DNA from: a virus
Length of the DNA: 50,026 nt
IMG/VR virus record: IMGVR_UViG_3300010413_000052
Location: 1-50,026 of that record
Strand: one strand, 5' to 3'
The notes under the pieces are model-generated. The model ran no database searches. It was not told the origin of the DNA and saw only the letters and a program-made list of their open reading frames with translations. The position numbers and the translations under genes were made by a program. Below, in pieces: positions 14,383 through 23,513 of this stretch. Numbering within the stretch: the first letter of the stretch is position 1; every line of letters starts with the position of its first letter.

Positions 14383-14625
14383 ATGCAAGAAAAACTTACA
14401 AGAAAAGGAATACTTGAGTTTTCACTACCAGAAGAAAATTGCTCTTTTAAAATAGCTGTATATAGTATGGACTATGCAATAGTGTGGAATGATTTAAAAA
14501 ACAGGTTACGATATATTTTGAAATATGAAGACTGGCATAGTGAAGAATATTATAAAGCATGTGCTGAGATACAACAAATAATATTCAACCTAGATAATGA
14601 TTATCAACTACCAGAATTGGAGTAA
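14383..14625 (+). CDS. Hypothetical protein
   Basis: This 80-residue soluble protein shows beta strands (FSLPEEN, FKIAVYS) followed by a helical, aromatic-rich half. It is tightly packed between two nucleotide-metabolism genes (1- and 2-base gaps). No domain recognised. Confidence 0.6.
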   Translation: MQEKLTRKGILEFSLPEENCSFKIAVYSMDYAIVWNDLKNRLRYILKYEDWHSEEYYKACAEIQQIIFNLDNDYQLPELE

Positions 14626-14627
14626 AA

Positions 14628-15263
14628 ATGAGAGACTACACAGCCAAACACGATCAAGGCAAAATTGACTGGGCGCTCCTACCATGGAAAATAATAGAGC
14701 GATCCGCTAAAATAATGACTGATGTGATCCGCCCAAAAGAAGAAGGTGGTGAAGGTTATGGTAGAGCATCGTGGCGTACTGTACCTGGTGGATTTTTCCG
14801 CTATTGGGCAGCTATGCAACGGCATATATTTGAAAGGTTTGTACTTGGTGAAGTACTTGATAAAAAGTCAGGTGAACCACATACGGCACACATAATTTGT
14901 AACGCAGCATTTGTTGGTGAGATGGATCTTGAATATGCAGAAGAATGTAAGAAAACAGAAGGGACAAGAAACGAGCTATCAATAGAACAATTCAATAACT
15001 TTTTTGATCCAGATATTTTTGATGAACCTGAAGATGTTGAAGAAAAACAACAAGAAACGTTTTGGAGATATGGAACACCACCAGGAAACAGAAAAGTATT
15101 ATTTCAATTTAGTGATGAAGAATGTGTATATACAGAAATAGGAGAAACAGATAATCGTCAAATATGGTATAATGATGGTGTAGATGTTATAAAATTAGAA
15201 GATATAAATAGGTGGGCTTATCTCCATGAAGTAATTGCAATGTTAACATCAAAACACAAATAG
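14628..15263 (+). CDS. DUF5664-like dATP/dGTP diphosphohydrolase domain protein
   Basis: The first 115 residues show the pattern of the phage domain named dATP/dGTP diphosphohydrolase: GKIDWALLPW, GYGRASW, RYWAAMQRH, GEVLDKKSGEPHTAHIICNAAF. The remaining ~95 residues, after an acidic linker, look like a separate small beta domain (FRYGTPPGNRKVLFQFSDEE in outline). It probably lowers selected purine dNTPs. Its closeness to the HD phosphohydrolase supports a dNTP-pool role. Confidence 0.7.
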   Translation: MRDYTAKHDQGKIDWALLPWKIIERSAKIMTDVIRPKEEGGEGYGRASWRTVPGGFFRYWAAMQRHIFERFVLGEVLDKKSGEPHTAHIICNAAFVGEMDLEYAEECKKTEGTRNELSIEQFNNFFDPDIFDEPEDVEEKQQETFWRYGTPPGNRKVLFQFSDEECVYTEIGETDNRQIWYNDGVDVIKLEDINRWAYLHEVIAMLTSKHK

Positions 15264-15271
15264 GAATAGTT

Positions 15272-15445
15272 ATGCGAAAAAGAAAACCTAAATCTCAAAA
15301 AAGGGCTGAACGTATACATCGACGCGCAACCACATTAGAAATAGAAGAAATAATAGAAGGGAACATTTCAGAAAAAGCTGCATTAAGTATACACAAACAA
15401 CGTGTAAAAGAATGGTTCGGAGGGCAAAACAATGTTAAACTTTAA
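15272..15445 (+). CDS. 57-residue basic microprotein
   Basis: A short frame of 57 residues with a very basic start (MRKRKPKSQKRAERIHRRAT) and an amphipathic C-terminal half. It begins 8 bases after the previous stop with a weak TAGGAA site and overlaps the next gene by 14 bases. The composition suggests nucleic acid binding. No family recognised. Confidence 0.55.
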   Translation: MRKRKPKSQKRAERIHRRATTLEIEEIIEGNISEKAALSIHKQRVKEWFGGQNNVKL

Positions 15446-15581
15446 TCAGTGTCTAACATTGCTTTTTGTATATTTAAAAGTAGCATATGGTCTTGAGTGG
15501 TCTTGGTGGTTAGTATTTCTACCTTTGAATATTGATCTATTATTAAAAACTATAATTTGGACTTGTAAAAGGTATTTATGA
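15432..15581 (+). CDS. 49-residue membrane microprotein
   Basis: The frame has GGAGGG upstream and overlaps both neighbours; its TGA shares bases with the ATG of the methyltransferase (ATGA). The core LEWSWWLVFLPLNIDLLL is typical of small phage membrane proteins of unknown role. One or two short membrane spans are likely. Confidence 0.6.
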   Translation: MLNFNQCLTLLFVYLKVAYGLEWSWWLVFLPLNIDLLLKTIIWTCKRYL

Positions 15582-16789
15582 GTTATAGCCTAATACACGG
15601 TGATTGCCGAGAAGTCCTGCAACAGTTTAAGGATAATACCATTGACGCGCTGGGAACAGATCCGCCATACGGTTTATCTTTCATGAATAGATCATGGGAT
15701 AAAGAGATCCCTGGACCAGATTATTGGGCAGAGATATTGCGTGTTATGAAACCAGGCGCATATGGGGTAGTTATGGGTGGTTCTAGAACCCATCACCGAC
15801 TTGGTTGTGTTTTGGAAGACTCTGATTTTGAGATTAGGGATTGTATAATGTGGATATACGGTTCAGGTTTTCCAAAGTCTCAAAATGTAGCACTTATGAT
15901 CGATAAGCACGCTGGACATAAAAATCGAGGTAGGGCAATACCAACGGCTAGTACGTATCAGGCTTGTGACATAGACCGACAAAACAAACTTGAAAGTAAC
16001 GTTGTAGGTAAATACCAACCAATTGAAGACTTAGCAAAAGAGTGGGATGACTATGGTACGAATATTAAGCCGGCGTATGAGCCTATTTTCCTTATACGTA
16101 AACCTCTAATAGGAACTGTAGCCCAGAACATAATTGAATATGGTGTAGGAGCATTAAATATAGATGCTTGCCGCATAGGGACAGAAACAGTACCTTCAAA
16201 CCTTTTTACAGATGGTGCTAAACCTTTTGGAAATGGCGCCGGTCATGAATATGAAACTGTAGTACAACAAGGTCGTTTCCCTGCTAATGTTTGTCATGAT
16301 GGTAGTGATGAAGTTTTAGAATTATTTCCAGAAGTAAAAACAAAAGAGAGAATAACCAAATGTACCAGATCAGATAATGAAATATATGGAAAAGCAAATT
16401 CAATAACAGATTATTATATAATTGGTGGTAATCCTGCAAGGTTTTTCTATTGTTCAAAAGCTTCCCAAAAAGAACGTGAGGCCGGCCTTCATGAACGCGA
16501 TCCGATTAATGTTACAGATGGTCGAAACAAACCAACAGATAACCCCTATCAGAGAGGTAAAACCCAGCGCCGAAATACCCACACTACAGTCAAACCGATC
16601 TCACTATGTAGATGGTTATCTCGTCTCATATGTCCCATAAATGGCACATTACTTGATCCTTTTGCTGGCAGTGGTAGTTTTGGTTGCGCTGCAGTTCAAG
16701 AGGGTTTCAACTGGATAGGGATCGAATTTGAAGAAGAAAGTGTGATGATCTCAGAAGCACGCATAGAATATTGGAGTAAGCAAAAATGA
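15578..16789 (+). CDS. Site-specific DNA methyltransferase
   Basis: Motif IV TDPPYG lies near residues 28-33 and motif I DPFAGSG near the C-terminus, the order of beta-class amino-methyltransferases (N4-cytosine or N6-adenine). The Tyr after DPP leans to adenine N6 but does not prove it. The middle ~150 residues form a target-recognition region. No restriction partner is adjacent. Self-protection of phage DNA is likely. Confidence 0.88.
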   Translation: MSYSLIHGDCREVLQQFKDNTIDALGTDPPYGLSFMNRSWDKEIPGPDYWAEILRVMKPGAYGVVMGGSRTHHRLGCVLEDSDFEIRDCIMWIYGSGFPKSQNVALMIDKHAGHKNRGRAIPTASTYQACDIDRQNKLESNVVGKYQPIEDLAKEWDDYGTNIKPAYEPIFLIRKPLIGTVAQNIIEYGVGALNIDACRIGTETVPSNLFTDGAKPFGNGAGHEYETVVQQGRFPANVCHDGSDEVLELFPEVKTKERITKCTRSDNEIYGKANSITDYYIIGGNPARFFYCSKASQKEREAGLHERDPINVTDGRNKPTDNPYQRGKTQRRNTHTTVKPISLCRWLSRLICPINGTLLDPFAGSGSFGCAAVQEGFNWIGIEFEEESVMISEARIEYWSKQK

Positions 16790-16980
16790 AAGCACCACAA
16801 GGACAAGTTTATGTTTGTAACCTATGCGGTAAAATGAATAAGGTAATAAAAGAAGGATGTTGTTTACTCCATAGTAAACTTTGCTATGAAGACACTGTGG
16901 CGATAGGATCTAATGGTAGGGTTATATCTGCTAGAGTTGTTTATAAGAAAGAGAAGGTAAATAAAAATGAACTTCACTGA
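16786..16980 (+). CDS. Small zinc-ribbon protein
   Basis: The 64 residues contain CNLCG and CCLLHSKLC, four likely zinc ligands, then a basic beta-like tail. It overlaps the methyltransferase stop by 4 bases and the next gene by 14. It may bind nucleic acid or a protein partner. Confidence 0.6.
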   Translation: MKAPQGQVYVCNLCGKMNKVIKEGCCLLHSKLCYEDTVAIGSNGRVISARVVYKKEKVNKNELH

Positions 16981-17293
16981 TGCTATATTAGAAAAAATAT
17001 ATGGTGAAAAGGCAATAGATGAGTGTAAATTAGAAACGTTGCGTCTAGATAACGCAAGATTAAGAGAAGAAAACGAAAACCTGAAAGTAAGCTTTAGATC
17101 AGATACAAAGCTACTAAACGAAAAAGAAGATGAAATTTTTAATCTGCATAGTGAAATAGAAATATTAGAACAATATTTAAATGATAAAAATAAAGAAATA
17201 GATTTTTATAAAAAAGAAGCAAGAGAATCAAAACAAGCACTATATAGATTAAAAGAAGAAATAACAACATATTTAAAATCCCTACCAATATGA
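16967..17293 (+). CDS. Coiled-coil hypothetical protein
   Basis: Residues 20-105 form an almost continuous coiled coil rich in Leu, Glu, Lys and Asn (LRLDNARLREENENLK). No enzymatic motif. It overlaps the next gene by 4 bases (ATGA), so coupling to the Cas4-like nuclease is likely. Confidence 0.6.
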   Translation: MNFTDAILEKIYGEKAIDECKLETLRLDNARLREENENLKVSFRSDTKLLNEKEDEIFNLHSEIEILEQYLNDKNKEIDFYKKEARESKQALYRLKEEITTYLKSLPI

Positions 17294-18435
17294 CAAAACC
17301 AAGACTAAAAACCTCAGCAACACAGATTAACGAATTTCTTACTTGTAAACGCCGGTGGGTTGCATCCTATGTATTAGGCATTAAGCAACCACAAACAGAA
17401 GCTATGGCATTTGGTGAAACAGGCCATAAGTATCTTGAAAATTACATGAAATATGGTACACCACCAGACGCAGAAAAGCCCTGGCAATTTACAAAAGAAA
17501 GCAGAATTCGATATCCCGGTTTATCTGCTAAAAAAGCTATTAAACACATACCAAAACCAGGTACAGCAAGGGCAGAACACGGTTTTAGTTTTATAATAAA
17601 TGGTATTGAATTCATAGGATATATCGATCTTGAGTATTTTGATGAACATAAAAACATATATTTGACTGATTATAAATTTGTATCTAGTTATCAAAGTGCT
17701 CTGGATTCAGACAGTCTACAAACAAACGTGCAAGCTACTATTTACGCCGCAAAAGCAATATTTGAATATAAAGTAGAAAATATAAATCTAAAGTGGATTT
17801 ATATACTCTCAACAAAAAACCCGTCTGCGAGAACTATTACATCTGGATTAACTAAAAAACAAACTAGTGATCAACTTAAGAAATTACTAGATATTTGTGA
17901 AGAAATGATTGAGTTGAGAGACAGTATAAAACAAGAAAAATACTCGGACATAGAAATTTTAAATGAAATACAACCGACCATAGAATCATGTTCACGGTAT
18001 GGCGGTTGTTATTATATTAACATGTGTAACCTTACACCCGAACAATTAATGCAAGGAGATTTTAAAGAAATGGATAATGATTTATCAAGTAAATTAAAAG
18101 GACTAGGATTAGATCAATATATAAAAAAAGATACGTCCAAAAAAGATGACCCACCTGAAGTAAAAGGACCGCCACCTTCAAACGGTGGAACTAAAACAAC
18201 TGCTAAAGGGACTATGGATCTGTCTCAATTCATGAAACAGCCAACAGTACACACTGAACAAAAACCTGAAGAAAGGGCACCTGTAGAAGTTGTGCAAACC
18301 ACTATAGTACCGCCGGCGAAACTAAATGCACCAGAACACTACACACAAGAAGTTAAAGAAGTAGTTGCAGACTTATCAGATGAAGATAAGTCAGCTTTTT
18401 TACGGGTTGTAAAGGCCGTTTTAGATCGTATCTAA
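17290..18435 (+). CDS. RecB/Cas4-like PD-(D/E)XK nuclease
   Basis: The N-terminus SATQINEFLTCKRRW and AFGETGHKYLE are typical of the RecB/Cas4 family. The active site reads GYIDLEYFD followed by YLTDYKF (Asp...DxK). Cys near 235-250 (CSRYGGCYYINMC) together with Cys18 could hold an iron-sulfur cluster as in Cas4/AddB. The C-terminal ~110 residues are a low-complexity Pro/Lys linker and a short helical end. Probably a 5'-3' exonuclease for recombination or end processing with the helicase next door. Confidence 0.82.
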   Translation: MTKPRLKTSATQINEFLTCKRRWVASYVLGIKQPQTEAMAFGETGHKYLENYMKYGTPPDAEKPWQFTKESRIRYPGLSAKKAIKHIPKPGTARAEHGFSFIINGIEFIGYIDLEYFDEHKNIYLTDYKFVSSYQSALDSDSLQTNVQATIYAAKAIFEYKVENINLKWIYILSTKNPSARTITSGLTKKQTSDQLKKLLDICEEMIELRDSIKQEKYSDIEILNEIQPTIESCSRYGGCYYINMCNLTPEQLMQGDFKEMDNDLSSKLKGLGLDQYIKKDTSKKDDPPEVKGPPPSNGGTKTTAKGTMDLSQFMKQPTVHTEQKPEERAPVEVVQTTIVPPAKLNAPEHYTQEVKEVVADLSDEDKSAFLRVVKAVLDRI

Positions 18436-18438
18436 ATT

Positions 18439-20115
18439 GTGGACTACATATCACCAACAAAGGAGTTCATCAGGATCAAAAAATTACCTAGACGTATATT
18501 TGATCCTGAAGACTCCGAATTGTTGGAAATTAAAGATATGCTATCTGCATACTTAAAAACACCAGAAGGCACACAAGACCTACTTCCTATTCAAGCTTTT
18601 GTGTTAAAAGAATTTCACGATTACAAAGGGTTTATAGGTGCAATACCTGTTGGTAAAGGTAAAACCCATATGTTTGCACTTGCGCCATCTGTGATTGACT
18701 GTGAACGACCATTGGGAATAGTACCAGCTAAACACTTAAAAGAGAAAACACCACGGCACTTAAAACAGATAGCGCAACACTGGAAAGTACGATCAGATAT
18801 TCAGTTAATATCATATGAAAAACTTGGTGTTGTATCTGGTAAGGACATATTATTTGATATAAAACCAGACGTTATTCTTTTAGATGAAATGCAGTATGTT
18901 AAAAACCGTAAAGGGGTTGCTAGAACAAAACGATTAGAGAAATATATTAGAGCGCACAGACCAAAAATACTTGGATTAAGTGGAACATTTATAGATCGGT
19001 CATTGACTCAAGGATGGCATATTCTTTATTGGACACATCCTTACCATATGCCACTACCTCGAAAATGGTGGGAATTCAATAGATGGGTTCAGGCCATAGA
19101 AGGTAATCCGCTTTTTACAGATCTTTCACCGGGTGTACTTAACGAATTTTGTAATATGAATGAAGAATTGTCAGATGCAATCGGACGCAGAATTGTTGAA
19201 ACACCCGGAATTGTTGCAATGAACTCGAATGGCGCAAGGTCAAGTCTCACAGTGGAGGCAGTTTTCCCAGATGTACCAGACGAGATAGGCCGCGCAGTAG
19301 CAGAAATGAGAGAGACTTGGGAAACACCAGGAAGTGAACCTTTTGAATTACAGCTCGACTTGTGGCGTCATGCTCGAACTTTAGGAACCGGATATTACAA
19401 TAAGTGGAAAGATCCACCACCAACGGAATGGTTATTTAAGCGTAGAAAATGGTCAAAAATGGCGCGAGAAGTGCTTTACAGATCACGCCTATATGAGACA
19501 CCAAAAGAGATCGCTTTAGCAGCACAGCGAGGTAAATTATCATCCCAGCAGGCCAATATTTACTTTGAGTGGGCTGAAATACGGGATATCTACAAACCGG
19601 TAACGGTGCCAGTATGGATCTCGGATTATCTTATACAGTATTGTTGTAATTGGGTTAAAGAAAATCCACGTGGTCTTGTGTGGTGTGAACTTAAGGCTTT
19701 TTCATATCGACTCGCAAAAGAAGCAAATGTGCCATATTTTTGTCATCTTGGAAAAGATGATAGTGGCATATTTGTTGAGGATTATGGTAAGGGACCGGCC
19801 GTTGTAAGCCCACGAGCAATTCAAGATGGATATAACCTACAGTACAATTGGGATACAAATCTAATCGTCTCTTGTCCACCAAACAATGAGGCAATAGAGC
19901 AGGTTATAGGCCGCACACACAGAGAGTTCCAATCATCTGATGAAGTGAAAGTCCAATTTGTTTTCACTGTAGACGAAACAATTGCTGGTTTTGAGAAAAT
20001 GATCGAAGAAGCAAGAAAGTACAAGAGTATTTTGAACTCAAAACTCCTGTACGCTGACTACATAAATTTGGATATTACTAAACCAATAGGAGTGCAACGT
20101 TATGATAAGAAATAA
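18439..20115 (+). CDS. SF2/SNF2-like helicase (GTG start)
   Basis: Walker A PVGKGKT is at residues 70-76, DEMQ (motif II) at 149-152, a SGT motif III (LGLSGTF) and a C-terminal VIGRTHR as motif VI. The order fits a superfamily 2 DEAD-like/SNF2-like ATPase. The GTG start lies 3 bases after the nuclease stop. With the Cas4-like nuclease it may make a recombination or end-resection pair. Confidence 0.83.
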   Translation: MDYISPTKEFIRIKKLPRRIFDPEDSELLEIKDMLSAYLKTPEGTQDLLPIQAFVLKEFHDYKGFIGAIPVGKGKTHMFALAPSVIDCERPLGIVPAKHLKEKTPRHLKQIAQHWKVRSDIQLISYEKLGVVSGKDILFDIKPDVILLDEMQYVKNRKGVARTKRLEKYIRAHRPKILGLSGTFIDRSLTQGWHILYWTHPYHMPLPRKWWEFNRWVQAIEGNPLFTDLSPGVLNEFCNMNEELSDAIGRRIVETPGIVAMNSNGARSSLTVEAVFPDVPDEIGRAVAEMRETWETPGSEPFELQLDLWRHARTLGTGYYNKWKDPPPTEWLFKRRKWSKMAREVLYRSRLYETPKEIALAAQRGKLSSQQANIYFEWAEIRDIYKPVTVPVWISDYLIQYCCNWVKENPRGLVWCELKAFSYRLAKEANVPYFCHLGKDDSGIFVEDYGKGPAVVSPRAIQDGYNLQYNWDTNLIVSCPPNNEAIEQVIGRTHREFQSSDEVKVQFVFTVDETIAGFEKMIEEARKYKSILNSKLLYADYINLDITKPIGVQRYDKK

Positions 20116-20251
20116 TATAAATAAAATACTAAAAGAATTAGATATACCAAAAAAAGAAATAGAAAAATTAAAAAATAATTTTTTCAAAAATTTCCCACAA
20201 ACAAAAGAATATATCGAATATTTAAATAAAAAAGTAAAAAATGCAGAATAA
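20102..20251 (+). CDS. 49-residue Lys-rich microprotein
   Basis: It starts inside the helicase end (14-base overlap) after AGGAG and ends over the start of the next frame. Sequence is Lys/Asn/Ile rich and helical (KELDIPKKEIEKLKNNF). Function unknown. Confidence 0.45.
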   Translation: MIRNNINKILKELDIPKKEIEKLKNNFFKNFPQTKEYIEYLNKKVKNAE

Positions 20252-20393
20252 CTACCATTATTACTATGAAATAGTTGTACTTGCAGCACTAGCAATAATA
20301 ATTTTTTCGATTCAAGCTTTAACAAAAAGTGTGAATTATTTGGAGGATAAAATTGAATGTATTAATCAAGAAACAACAGGAGTTAATAAATGA
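20241..20393 (+). CDS. 50-residue single-span membrane microprotein
   Basis: A Tyr-rich N-terminus (MQNNYHYYYE) is followed by one hydrophobic span (IVVLAALAIIIFSI) and a short charged tail. It overlaps its neighbours on both sides. The topology would suit a small inner-membrane protein. Confidence 0.5.
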   Translation: MQNNYHYYYEIVVLAALAIIIFSIQALTKSVNYLEDKIECINQETTGVNK

Positions 20394-20529
20394 ACTAAAT
20401 AAGAGAATAGAAACTAAAAGTAGAATGATTAGAGTACAAGAAGCAATAATTAATAAACAAGAATTTACAATTAATGAATTATATAAAGAATTATTTGAAA
20501 GGATAAGAAATGGAAATAATAAACAATAA
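20353..20529 (+). CDS. 58-residue helical microprotein (TTG start)
   Basis: The frame uses TTG at 20353, chosen because a perfect GGAGG lies 6 bases before it. It overlaps 41 bases of the membrane microprotein and 20 bases of the next gene. The sequence is a charged amphipathic helix (LIKKQQELINELNKRIETKS). Confidence 0.45.
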   Translation: MNVLIKKQQELINELNKRIETKSRMIRVQEAIINKQEFTINELYKELFERIRNGNNKQ

Positions 20530-20719
20530 AAAAGATGAATATGTGCGTTTATATGATATGCAACCTACAGCTGTATTTAAAGAAGCTGATGATGTGTTAA
20601 TGAAGTGTGAAATAAAAGTAGGATATTGTAATGTAATATCATTAAAAACTGGTAAATTTCATGATTATGACGCAAATATGAAGTATAAACAAGAAAAAGT
20701 AAAATTAATAATTGAATAA
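20510..20719 (+). CDS. Small hypothetical protein
   Basis: The 69 residues look beta-rich (VRLYDMQPTAVFKE, MKCEIKVGYCNVIS). The start has AAGGATAAG upstream and overlaps the microprotein before it. No family recognised. Confidence 0.55.
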   Translation: MEIINNKKDEYVRLYDMQPTAVFKEADDVLMKCEIKVGYCNVISLKTGKFHDYDANMKYKQEKVKLIIE

Positions 20720-20740
20720 ATAAAAAAAGGATAAGAAAAA

Positions 20741-21241
20741 ATGACAGATAACAATAATAACGACTTTGATGCAATGTTTGCAAACAATGATGACGTGTTT
20801 TCAGGGCTGGATGATCCAGAACTTCAAACATATAATCGATTACCTTTTTTCAATAGTGAATTTAATTATCTACTTGAGATAGATACAATAAAGTTTAGTG
20901 TATCTTCTCAGAATACAAATCGATATTATCATATCGAGTTTACTATTTTGGAGTCATCTGATCCCGAACTTTTTGCAGGTCAACAAGCACGGCATACAAT
21001 TACCATTTCAGGTCAACCTAAGTTTAAAGCTTACGGTCCTGCAGCTTTCAAAGGTTTCCTATCAGCAGTAACGGGTATACCAGAAAAAAGAGCAGATCTA
21101 CCTGATGGTTTTTGGGGCGCAGTAGCTACAGCTGCAATTAAAGAAGGTAAACTAAACGGTGAAAAAGTACGACTACAGACCGTGCGAAATAATAATAATG
21201 AGAATTTTCCTTTTCATAATTATTCACACTATAATGGTTAA
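20741..21241 (+). CDS. Single-stranded DNA-binding-like protein
   Basis: After an acidic, Asn-rich N-terminus the protein has an OB-like series of strands (YLLEIDTIKF, YYHIEFTILES, GQQARHTITISG), then KAFKGFL-type and GFWGAV helices, as in phage SSB-like proteins of the DUF669-like kind. The place just before the DNA polymerase supports a role in coating single strands. Family assignment is by pattern, not search. The C-terminus is Asn/His rich instead of acidic, unlike bacterial SSB. Confidence 0.6.
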   Translation: MTDNNNNDFDAMFANNDDVFSGLDDPELQTYNRLPFFNSEFNYLLEIDTIKFSVSSQNTNRYYHIEFTILESSDPELFAGQQARHTITISGQPKFKAYGPAAFKGFLSAVTGIPEKRADLPDGFWGAVATAAIKEGKLNGEKVRLQTVRNNNNENFPFHNYSHYNG

Positions 21242-21243
21242 TA

Positions 21244-21465
21244 ATGTTATCAGATAGACAAAAAAGACGTAACCTATTACATAAAAGCAAAAAGAAAATA
21301 GACTTTATAATAAAAGTCCATTCACGATCAGAAGTACTAAAAAATTCTGATAAAAAAGCACCAAAAGAAGAAATAAAGAAATTGTTTGTAAAAGAGGCAC
21401 GCCGACTTGTAAAACTAGGTATAGTTCAAATGCCAAAATGTTTAACTTTTAGGGACTTTGAATAA
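21244..21465 (+). CDS. Small basic hypothetical protein
   Basis: This 73-residue Lys-rich protein overlaps the DNA polymerase start by one base (TAATG). It may bind nucleic acid or the polymerase. No domain recognised. Confidence 0.55.
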   Translation: MLSDRQKRRNLLHKSKKKIDFIIKVHSRSEVLKNSDKKAPKEEIKKLFVKEARRLVKLGIVQMPKCLTFRDFE

Positions 21466-23513
21466 TGTACACTGTTATAGATACCGAAACCGATCTAATA
21501 GATCGCTCATATACTTACCCTAAAATAAGTTGTTTGACTTATTGTGACGATCAAGATCGGTACGGTATCTATAGCTATAAATGCAACAAGATAGAACAAT
21601 ATATAGGGGATATTCTTGAAAAAGGTGGTCATCTGGTAGCGCATAATGCGGCTTTTGATATGGGAGTTCTATGTGAGAACTACCCCAATCTCTTACCTCT
21701 TATCTTTCAAGCATACGATGAAGACCGAATTCATTGTACAATGATACGGCAAAAAATCCTTGATATTGCACTTGGATATATAACAGCAGATGAAAGTGGT
21801 GAAAAAAACATAGGTTTCTATAAAAACCATTTTGATGGTAAACGATACCTAATAAAATACTCATTAAAGGATCTACATTATCGTCGTACTGGTGAAGAAT
21901 TAGAAAAAGGTCAAGAACGTGTAACCTTTGGTCCTTTACGAGATTTACCCCTTGAACAGTGGCCTAAAAAACATATAGAATATGCTATAAAAGATGCCAT
22001 AGTTACAAAACCTCTTTATGAGGCACAAGCAACACCTAAGCTGGCACATTACCTTGAATGTGAAGGTCTACAAACTCGCGCTTCTTTTTGTCTTGGACTT
22101 ATCACGGCTCACGGTTTACGTACTGATAAAGAATTTGTTGATAAGTTAAGAGAAGAAACAGAACGCGAAATTGCCAAGTACCAACCAAAACTACCACAAG
22201 GTTGGCTAGTTAAAGATGTACTTAAACAGAACCCCGCAAAAGAAAGAGTAATGTGGCATGTAAGAGAAAAAAGTATCTGGCCTAAACTTACAAAGGCCGG
22301 TATAAAAATACAACTTAAAAATGATAAAAAAGGACTTGCAACTGCCCTTGTACATAATGACGAAATAGTAGCTATTACAAGTAGAGTAATAGATAGAAGT
22401 GATGAATTTGTAACCCTAAAACACCTATCCATAGATAAAGAAGCAAGTGAAGATCTCGAAGATGAAGATCTAATAACACGCACAAAGTTTCATTCTGCTA
22501 GAACTGTTTTGAGTAAGACCATACCTGTTTTAGAACAAGGGATAAATCTACCAATACAACCATCATATGAACCTTTATTAGCAACAGGTCGGACTAGCAG
22601 TTATGCAAGACCACCACTTGTTGGTGATAATATTCAAAACCAAAAAAGAAAACCAGGTGTAAGAGAATGTTATATTCCAAGACCAGGAAAAATATTCTGT
22701 GCAATAGATTATGATACAGCTGAGCTTAGGACACTGGCAGAAGTATGTTATCAATGGCTAGGATATTCAACATTAGGTGACAGTATAAACGCTGGTCTTG
22801 ATCCACATCTTGATTTTGCTTCTAATATATTATGCATACTATACGAAGAAGCCTTACAACGCAAAAAACAAAAAGATAAACAAATAAAAGAAGTACGACA
22901 AACCTCAAAAGCTGCAAATTTTGGTTATCCTGGTGGCGCAGGTCCAAGATCATTTCAACAATACGCAAAAGGTTATGGTGTAAAACTCACAGAAGAAGAG
23001 GCACGTAATCTAAAAGAAAAATGGCTTGAAAAATACCCAGAAATGAAAGAGTATTTCAAATATATAAGCCAAAAAATAAAAGCTGGAAATGGTAAATGTC
23101 AAATAAAAGTCCCTATGTCAAACTTTTACCGTGGCGGTTGCCGTTACACAGTGGCCTGTAATACACCATTTCAGAATCTCACAGCAACAGGTGCAAAAGA
23201 TGCAATGTGGGAACTTGTAAAAGCCATGTATTGGTATGGACAAAACGAGATACTTTATGGTGAACGAATTCCCGCATTCATACATGACGAATTTTTATTT
23301 GAATTTAGAGATGAACATCCACACAAGTCAAAAGCTGCAAATGAAGCAACACGTATAATGGTACAGTCCTTTAACAAATATGTTCCACACTGCCCGGTTA
23401 CAGCTGCACCTGTACTCATGAATAGATGGTCAAAAAAAGCAGATGATGTTAAAATAGATGATAAAGGTAATCATATACCATATATTTTTGAAATAAAGGA
23501 TATTTTTAAATGA
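21465..23513 (+). CDS. DNA polymerase I family with 3'-5' exonuclease
   Basis: The exonuclease has DTE at residues 6-8 (DxE), HNAAFD as Exo II and a later YAIKD as Exo III. The polymerase part has motif A IDYDTAELR (Asp415), motif B RQTSKAANFGYPGG (Lys near 482, Phe as in Klenow) and motif C HDE (Asp608). It resembles T7-type replicative enzymes with no 5' nuclease part. The length (682) fits. It is the phage replicase, in one run with SSB-like and resolvase genes. Confidence 0.94.
   Translation: MYTVIDTETDLIDRSYTYPKISCLTYCDDQDRYGIYSYKCNKIEQYIGDILEKGGHLVAHNAAFDMGVLCENYPNLLPLIFQAYDEDRIHCTMIRQKILDIALGYITADESGEKNIGFYKNHFDGKRYLIKYSLKDLHYRRTGEELEKGQERVTFGPLRDLPLEQWPKKHIEYAIKDAIVTKPLYEAQATPKLAHYLECEGLQTRASFCLGLITAHGLRTDKEFVDKLREETEREIAKYQPKLPQGWLVKDVLKQNPAKERVMWHVREKSIWPKLTKAGIKIQLKNDKKGLATALVHNDEIVAITSRVIDRSDEFVTLKHLSIDKEASEDLEDEDLITRTKFHSARTVLSKTIPVLEQGINLPIQPSYEPLLATGRTSSYARPPLVGDNIQNQKRKPGVRECYIPRPGKIFCAIDYDTAELRTLAEVCYQWLGYSTLGDSINAGLDPHLDFASNILCILYEEALQRKKQKDKQIKEVRQTSKAANFGYPGGAGPRSFQQYAKGYGVKLTEEEARNLKEKWLEKYPEMKEYFKYISQKIKAGNGKCQIKVPMSNFYRGGCRYTVACNTPFQNLTATGAKDAMWELVKAMYWYGQNEILYGERIPAFIHDEFLFEFRDEHPHKSKAANEATRIMVQSFNKYVPHCPVTAAPVLMNRWSKKADDVKIDDKGNHIPYIFEIKDIFK

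Noticed and set aside
22109-22483. 124-codon minus-strand frame inside the polymerase gene
   Set aside because: Antisense frame rich in Ser and Leu, with no start signal; the sense frame is clearly the polymerase.
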